A stretch of 64,000 nt of DNA, taken from contig JAVHKY010000052.1 in the NCBI GenBank assembly GCA_035079385.1, positions 9,424,001 to 9,488,000 on the forward strand. Direction: 5' to 3'. Each line of letters begins with the position of its first letter. Position 1 is the first letter of the stretch. This DNA comes from Aspidiotus rigidus (lineage: Eukaryota; Arthropoda; Insecta; Hemiptera; Diaspididae). The position numbers and the translations under genes were made by a program. Below, one piece after another: positions 57,059 through 64,000 of this stretch. The notes under the pieces were generated by a model. It ran no database searches. It saw only the letters and a list, made by a program, of their open reading frames with translations, and had not been told where the DNA came from.

Positions 57059-59227
57059 TCAAATCTGACTCCTTTGATATTGAAAATTTTTCCTATCCCT
57101 TATCATAATAGAGCTCAAATGTCTCAATTTTTCCGAGTCCCTCCTGCTATAGTTGGCTTAATTTTCAAAATTTTATCAAATCTAATTCCTCTTTTTGGAA
57201 CCCCTCCAATTTTGAATTCAATTCTCAATATCAAAACCAATCCGTCCCATAGAAGAGGATTTGGGAATTCCTTATTCAACTTTATTAAACATGTGATTGT
57301 TTTCTATTACAGCCTTCAATTGAACTTCTTTTGGTTGAATCCTAGAAATCTGATTGGAAGCTTGAGAATCTATCACCTTCTTTCCTGTCCTACTCTTCAA
57401 AATCAACATACTTCCTACAAAGGTATTTTCTCAATTATCCTCTGACCTGTGAAATCATTTCCAATACAGTTTCCAACTCTCGCAACTATCTGTGTTAGTC
57501 AGTTCCATTTTCCAAATATTTCAGTTGCTTTTCTTCTTCTACTTCTTACAATGGAAGTGATTTTTGATTCAAAAAGTTGATATTGATAAGGGATCATCAT
57601 ATTTTGGTGACTACTATTTTCTATTTTGCCTATTAGCTCTCCTTCATTAGATGCTTTCCATCATTATGTGGACATTTTGACGTCATTAGAACTTTTTGCC
57701 AAATTAATTATCCTTCAATTTGCGAAGTGCTAAATTGTATCGGATAAAATGAGGTATGAAGTGCAAAGAGAAGGTCGTTACCGTTATAATATTAGGCTTT
57801 AGCTATTTTTTAGCTTAATTGTATCGGGTAAATTAGGTATGTGATGGATTTCGTCTGAAGCCTTCCTCTAGGGAACTGAGGTATGTTTTATGCGCTACTT
57901 TTATTCCATTCTTCAGGGTTTTCTGAAACTCTTTATACTTGTTGATATTATTTATGGTAATATTCTTTTTCAACTTTCGTTGTGCCCTTTACTTAGAATC
58001 GTACCCCCTACTTTTCCTGAATACATCCCTCTCAATTTCTCACATGATGTGTCTATAGTTGGAATTCTGATTAGGTTTAAGCTCACACTTTTCTACGCTC
58101 ATCTGTACAAAACGTATCTTTTATTTGATTCTCAGTTCACACGGTTGCCCTCAATATGATCAAACTGATTGCGCGCCTAAAAACTGCACCCTTTCACCCA
58201 AAATTAAGGACCCCACCTTGTAACTACGTACTTACGACCATAAAAACTTTCATTATTTCTTAATCCTAGCTTAATTCTTGTATCACTCACATAAAAAAAC
58301 AACCCTGCAACAAACTTGGAATCATTAAAAGTTAACCTATCCTCAGTCTTCAGTGAACAGAAATTCCCACCATAAAGAGGTTATTTTCGCTCGATATAGA
58401 ATTGGTCACTCTCAACTTGAACATTCTCATCTCCTCCTGGGTTTCCATGCTCTACCTTCATGTAAATCTTATTATGCAGATAATCTGACGATCTATCATC
58501 TTTTTTCCTGTCCTACTCTCCAAAATCAACGTACTTCCCAAAATATAATCTCAGTCTCATCCTCTGTTCCATGTAATCACTTCCAACACAGTTTCCAACT
58601 CCCGCAATTACCTATGGTACTCAATTACTCCAACTTATACATATCCATTTTCTTTCTCCTGCCTTAAAATTTGAGTACCACCATCTGACTCGATTGCTAC
58701 CTCTTCTTCCAATCATCTTCCCTTGTTTCTCACTCCAATCCAGTTATTTTTATTTTCAGAATACAACCATAATACCATTTTACAAATATTTTAATCGCTT
58801 TTCTTCTTCTACTTCTTACAATTGAAGTGATTTTTATTCAAAAAGTTGACACTGATAAGGGATAATATTTTTATGACTACTATTTTCTATTTTATCTGTT
58901 GGCTCTCCTTCATTAGATACTTATTATCATTATAATTATATGGATATTGTGACATCATTAAAACTTTTTGTCGAATTCATTTTTCTTGTCTGACGTCCAA
59001 GAAAGTTAACTACCTTTTATCGAGACTTTGGACATCTAACCTGAGGTGAGGTTGTTTAAAGAGGCGAGGTAATCGATGTAAGGTTGAATCGTTGTTACCT
59101 TTTATTTTGCTAGGCAATTCATTTTACGCAGATAGATAAATTCGATGCTTAGAATTGAAAATTGTTTTTTTTTTTTCTTCCTTCAAATTTGCTAGGTAAA
59201 TTCATTTTACTCTTATATCTATAGTTT

Positions 59228-60275
59228 ATACGAGCCGCTGACGGGCCGCCTTCGGCGGCCCTTGGCGGCTCGGCCTGCCGGCGGCTCCTAACAGACGCGA
59301 GCAGCGAAAGCTGCTCGCGTGTTTTGCTCGCTCGCTTCGCTCGCTCGTTATTGTTGTTCTTACATTTTAGTGGGGTGGCTAAATTCCCCATAAAAACCGT
59401 GCATACTAGATGGAAATATTATAACTTTTAAAATACCCGTTCAAAGTGATCGATGGATCTAAAACATAGCCACGTATATTTTTAATTATCATACATAGTT
59501 ATTAAAGAGTGGGGGAGGAAGTAAACATTTCAAGTAAAAGGTCGGTTATGATTGGGAAAGGAATTAAGATAAATGTATACCTTTTTGATCTTGCAAATCT
59601 AGTCAGGTTGTTGAATCGTCGCTTCGCTTGCACATACTATTCTGTAAGACTTACAATGTGGAGTGAATGTGCCTCCCATTAAAGAGCTGTGCCGGTTTGA
59701 TGTCGTCCCATAATCCCATCAAGTACACATTGACTGGGCAGAAATTAGTATTTTTACGTACTATTTCAAAAAATGCGTTAATGAGATCCCCTGACAATTC
59801 ATCATGTAGAATCTCATTCTCTACGCTACCGTCCGTCATACTGTTTGAAAGAAAAATATACAACTTCGAATGATACAAATGGAACAACTGTTGCGTGTAT
59901 GAGTCTAAGGTAAAATGATGCAACGCCGCGCCACGCGCTTCTATTTATATCAATTGTCGCTACTGCTGGATCATTTCGAGAGCATTGGAGAACTGTCAAA
60001 AAAACGGAAGGAAGGGAGCCTACTTCCAGAAACTACTCGAACGGTCAGCGAGAAACTACTCGAACGGTCAGGTTAACCGGTCGCGTTGTAGTTTGTAAGG
60101 TTGACCCGCCCTAACCACGCCCTAACGATGCGTAGGTAGCGCTTTAGATTTACCGAGTTTCCAATAGATAGCGGCACTTGAATTTTCGGCCACGCGAATT
60201 TTCGGCACGCGATTTTCTTGCGTCACTCGATTTTTTAGCGTCACGCGCGCGAGCTTACAGGTTTATATAATAGAT
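59228..60275 (-). mobile_element. GC-rich nested Helitron-like element
   Basis: Interrupts a sequence that is continuous in Helitron D (TATATCTATATACAGTAATAG at about 63852). Left end has strong GC hairpins (GGGCCGCCTTCGGCGGCCC, GCGAGCAGCGAAAGCTGCTC); right end, on the minus strand, reads AAACCTGTAAGCTCGCGCGC then GTGACGC, a common Helitron 5' style. Base composition is far from its AT-rich surroundings. Exact borders uncertain. Confidence 0.6.
59651..59839 (-). pseudogene. Ulp1-like peptidase fragment
   Basis: 62 codons starting at an ATG behind an acceptor-like TTTCAAACAG. DELSGDLINAFFEIVRKN followed by NFCPVNVYLM resembles the start of the C48 (Ulp1/SENP-type) peptidase fold (L-x-D-x-x-I-N-x-[YF]-[LF]). 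The catalytic His, Asp and Cys are not included and the frame ends at once. Probably a scrap carried by the GC-rich element, since mobile elements often carry Ulp1-like genes. Confidence 0.35.
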
Positions 60276-60688
60276 ATACAGTAATAGAAGACGTCATTAG
60301 AACTTTTCATCAGATTTGTTTTCCTTCTCACACGGGAAACGAATTTGGCTACTTTTTATCAAGAATGTAGACATCTAGCCTGAGGTGCGGTCGTTATTTT
60401 ATATGTACAGAAATACCGTAATTAGATCTCCTCGAAATCTTTTTTCTTCTATTTTGCTAGGCAATTCATTTTACGCTTATGTATATAGTAATAGAATACA
60501 GGTAATATTCGGTTTTAGCTATTTTTTTAGCTAAATTGTATCGGACAGTTCAGGAAGGAGTGAAAGGTGGAGGTCGTATTTTTATTAATATAGATATAGA
60601 TTTTAGCTAAATTGTATCGGACAGTTCAGGAAGGAGTGAAAGGTGGAAGTCGTATTTTTATTAATATAGATAGATAGATAGATATAGA

Positions 60689-63600
60689 CTAGCAAGTCCG
60701 GCGCGCCTACGGCGCGCCTCTTAGTTTTTTGTTTTTTCATTTTTATCTTATTCGAGAGCGCTATATAAACAGGAATCATTTTTAAAAATCTCGGTAAATT
60801 ATCTAGATATTTCTACTTTGGATATTGAAAAAAAAAAAAAGTAGAAATTCTCCAGACAACTTTTTTTTGGCCCATAGTTCAATTCAATCTGCTTAGTTTT
60901 CTTTTCAAGCTTTTCTTCTTTCTTAATTTCATTCAATTTTGCACTCTTTCATTCTTTACTTGTTCTTCCATACAACCTTTTTTTTTTTTTTTCTTCCTGA
61001 GTCTTCCAAATTGTTCTCTGCCTCAGTATCACACTCTTCCATAATGTAACTCCTCCTATTTTCGAGTTGATTTAGTTGAGACTTTGAAAATCCCTTCCTT
61101 CATTTACCTTAATTAGAAAAAAATTTCTCAAGGCCTTCAATTTATTCCTTCGAGTCCACCCACCTCCAACTAACAGTTATTCTTGACATCGAGTCCTGAT
61201 TTTTGTAATTCACTATTCTCTAGGGATTCTTCTGTTAAATCCTGATGATGTTAAGAGCATTTCCAGTTTTTTATGATGTCAACTACCTAACCTAAATTGA
61301 GGTTCAATAGGAAACCTATTCCATAGGGAGAGGGATTTTTGAAAATTTTGGTGTCTCGCCATCATTTACCTAGAACAATGGTTGATATTTTTCCAAGTCC
61401 TTTTCCTGTCATATATATCTTGGAAGTTGAAATTCTTCCATGTTCCTCTCTTAAAAAATATATTTGTAGCTTGGAAGTCGACAGTTTTTAAAGTTGTCCA
61501 CTTGTCATAATTGCAAAGGTCGATGTACAAAATGCGTTTTCAATTTCAACTCCTCTGATGGTTCAATTTTTTACAAGTTCCTCTCCTGTCATATATAGCT
61601 CAATTCCCAATATTAAAAATCTTTTCAAATCTGACTCCTTTGATATTGAAAATTTTTCCTATCCCTTATCTATCATAATAGAGCTCAAATGTCTCAATTT
61701 TTCCGAGTCCCTTTTGCTATAGTTAGCTTAATTTTCAAAATTTTATCAAATCTAATTCCTCTTTTTGGAACCCCTCCAATTTTGAATTCAATTCTCAATA
61801 TCAAAACCAATCCGTCCCATAGAAGAGGATGTGGGAATTCCTTATTCAACTTTATTAAACATGTGATTGTTTTCTATTACTACAGCCTTCAATTGAAATT
61901 CTTTTGGTTGAATCCTAGAAATCTGATTGGAAGCTTCATTACAATCCTTACTATCTTATTATACAGATAATCTGAGAATCTATCACCTTTTTTCCTGTTC
62001 TACTCTTCAAAATCAACATACTTCCTACAAAGTATTTTCTCAATTATCCTCTGACCTGTGTAATCATTTCCAACACAGTTTCCAGCTCTCGCAACTACCT
62101 GTGTTAGTCAGTTCCATTTTCCAAATATTTCAGTTGCTTTTCTTCTTCTACTTCTTACAATGGAAGTGATTTTTGATTCAAAAAGTTGATATTGATAAGG
62201 GATCATCATATTTTGGTGACTACTATTTTCTATTTTGCCTATTAGCTCTCCTTCATTAGATACTTTCCATCATTATGTGGACATTTGGACGTCATTAGAA
62301 CTTTTTGCCAAATTAATTATCCTTCAATTTGCGAAGTGCTAAATTGTATCGGATGAAATGAGGTACGAAGTGCAAAGAGAAGGTCGTTACCGTTATAATA
62401 TTAGGCTTTAGCTATTTTTTAGCTTAATTGTATCGGGTAAATTAGGTATGTGATGGATTTCGTCTGAAGCCTTCTTCTAGGGAACTGAGGTATGTTTTAT
62501 GCGCTACTTTATTCCATTCTTCAGGGTTTTCCGAAACTCTTCATACTTGTTGATATTATTTATGATAATATTCTTTTTCAACTTTCGTTGTGCCCTTTTC
62601 TTAGAATCGTACCCCCTACTTTTCCTGAATACATCCCTCTCAATTTCTCACACGATGTGTCTATAGTTGGAATTCTGATTAGGTTTAAGCTCACACTTTT
62701 CTACGCTCATCTGTACAAAACGTATCTTTTATTTGATTCTCAGTTCACATCGGTTGCCCTCAATATGATCAAACTGATTGCGCGCCTAAAAACTGCACCC
62801 TTTCACCCAAAATTAAGGACCCCACCTTGTAACTACGTACTTACGACCATAAAAACTTTCATTATTTCTTAATCCTAGCTTAATTCTTGTATCACTCACA
62901 TAAAAAAACAACCCTGCAACAAACTTGGAATCATTAAAAGTTAACCTATCCTCAGTCTTCAGCGAACAGAAATTCCCACCATAAAGAGGTTATTTTTGCT
63001 CGATATAGAATTGGTCACTCTCAACTTGAACATTCTCATCTCCTCCTGGGTTTCCATGCTCTACCTTCATGTAAATCTTATTATGCAGATAATCTGACAA
63101 TCTATCATCTTTTTTCCTGTCCTACTCTCCAAAATCAACGTACTTCCCACAATATAATGTCAGTCTCATCCTCTGTCCCATGTAATCATTCCCAACACGG
63201 TTTCCAACTCCCGCAACTACCTATGGTACTTAATTACTCCAACTTATACGTATCCGTTTTCTTTCTCCTGCCTTAAAATTTGAGTACCACCATCTGACTC
63301 AATTGCTACCTCTTCTTCCAATCATCTTCCCTATCCTCACGTTCTTTTCGTTTGTTTCTCACTCCACTCCAGTTATTCTTATTTTCAGAATACAACCATA
63401 ATACCATTTTACAAATATTTTAATCGCTTTTCTTCTTCTACTTCTTACAATTGAAGTGATTTTTATTCAAAAAGTTGACACTGATAAGGGATTCTCATAT
63501 TTTTATGACTACTATTTTCTGTTTTACCTGTTGGCTCTCCTTCATTAGATACTTATATTATCATTATAATTATATGGACATTGTGACATCATTAAAACTT

Positions 63601-64000
63601 TTTGTCGAATTCATTTTTCTTATCTCACGTCCAAGAAAGTTAGCCACCTTTTATCGAGACTTTGGACATCTAACCTGAGGTGAGGTTGTTTAAAGAGGCG
63701 AGGTAATCGATGTAAGGTTGAATCGTTGTTACGTTTTATTTTGCTAGGCAATTCATTTTACGCAGATAGATAAATTCGATGCTCGATGTAGAATTGAATT
63801 GTTTTTTTTTTTTCTTCCTTCAAATTTGCTAGGTAATTCATTTTACTCTTATATCTATATACAGTAATAGAATGCACGTATAATATTCGGTTTTAGCTAT
63901 TTTTTAGCTAAATTGTATCGGGTAAATTAGGTATGAATCGCGGTGAGGAAAAGGGCACAGTTTTTAGTATTATAAAATGGAGAACTTTTACACGCACGTT
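60689..64000 (-). mobile_element. non-autonomous Helitron D, truncated by window end
   Basis: Begins CTAGCAAGTCCGGCGCGCC with a complete 3' hairpin (GGCGCGCC at 60700-60707 and 60711-60718, loop TAC) exactly at the last A of Helitron C. Sequence follows Helitron C over almost its whole length, including the internal duplication (about 62130-62300 and 63420-63600). Its 5' end is beyond the window. Confidence 0.82.

Larger units (their letters stand above)
55300..60688 (-). mobile_element. non-autonomous Helitron C
   Basis: Plus-strand left end CTAGCAAGTCGGCGCGCC after A (55299); right end ...GATAGATAGATATAGA at 60688, i.e. 5' TCTATATCTATCTATC on the minus strand. The 3' hairpin is reduced to one GGCGCGCC. 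The interior matches Helitron D over kilobases, with an internal direct duplication (about 57525-57690 and 58795-58970), and is distantly related to A/B. Copy-specific insertions lie at about 56693-57058 and 59228-60275. Short ORFs look like chance. Near its 5' end a 76-bp segment is tandemly repeated (about 60520-60665). Confidence 0.8.

Noticed and set aside
57074..57445. 123-aa ORF in Helitron C and its relative at 61689
   Set aside because: Compositionally biased (F, L, I, N), frame not kept between copies C and D, no domain.
59230..59360. CpG island promoter
   Set aside because: The GC content comes from hairpin ends of a nested mobile element and no gene starts next to it.

Overview
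This window is eukaryotic repeat-rich DNA, AT-rich and without operons, tRNA or rRNA genes that I can see. The mix of BEL/Pao and copia LTR retrotransposons, a jockey-like LINE relic, a Ty3/gypsy relic, hAT, pogo and PIF/Harbinger-type MITEs and many non-autonomous Helitrons points to an arthropod, most likely an insect. An initiator-Met type primer site (TGGTAGCAGAG) fits a metazoan. I cannot name the species.

Layout. 1-5200 is a 483-bp tandem satellite with a conserved hairpin in each monomer. 5.2-14.5 kb holds foldback MITEs, a LINE fragment (8.3-9.5 kb), a gypsy integrase C-terminal scrap (11.3-11.7 kb) and a decayed tandem exon-like repeat (13.4-14.1 kb). 14.96-20.7 kb is a dead BEL/Pao element; its 5' LTR was hit by a hAT-like element, a 1-kb hAT (itself carrying another MITE) and a TTAA-flanked MITE, and its pol by a 564-bp, nearly perfect T-shaped (three-armed) palindrome. 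20.8-27.1 kb is a short hAT MITE (TSD ATACTATC) split by a full-length but frameshifted copia element (TSD AAACT). 27.5-36.8 kb is a second, minus-strand copia-type element (TSD GGTTG) with almost identical LTRs and only a 255-aa gag/protease-like ORF; it contains a 3.9-kb Helitron. A sister Helitron (36.8-45.8 kb) starts 80 bp beyond it and was split by a very young BEL/Pao element (39.6-45.8 kb, TSD GCATC) whose LTRs differ only by one 13-bp indel but whose polyprotein frame carries three stop codons.

45.8-49.5 kb is nested MITEs leading to the only convincing host gene, a six-exon model at 49,518-52,667 in which every splice phase fits; I do not recognise the product. A pogo-like element sits in its fourth intron. 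52.8-55.3 kb is more foldback DNA plus a Helitron 5' fragment. 55.3-64.0 kb is two Helitrons of one family joined head to tail (55,300-60,688 and 60,689 to the window end), the first carrying a GC-rich nested Helitron-like element with a Ulp1-like peptidase scrap.

Many insertions can be ordered because target-site duplications and uninterrupted sister copies lie in the same window: the piece reads as a stratigraphy of transposon bursts. The most unusual object is the T-shaped palindrome at 18,769-19,332.
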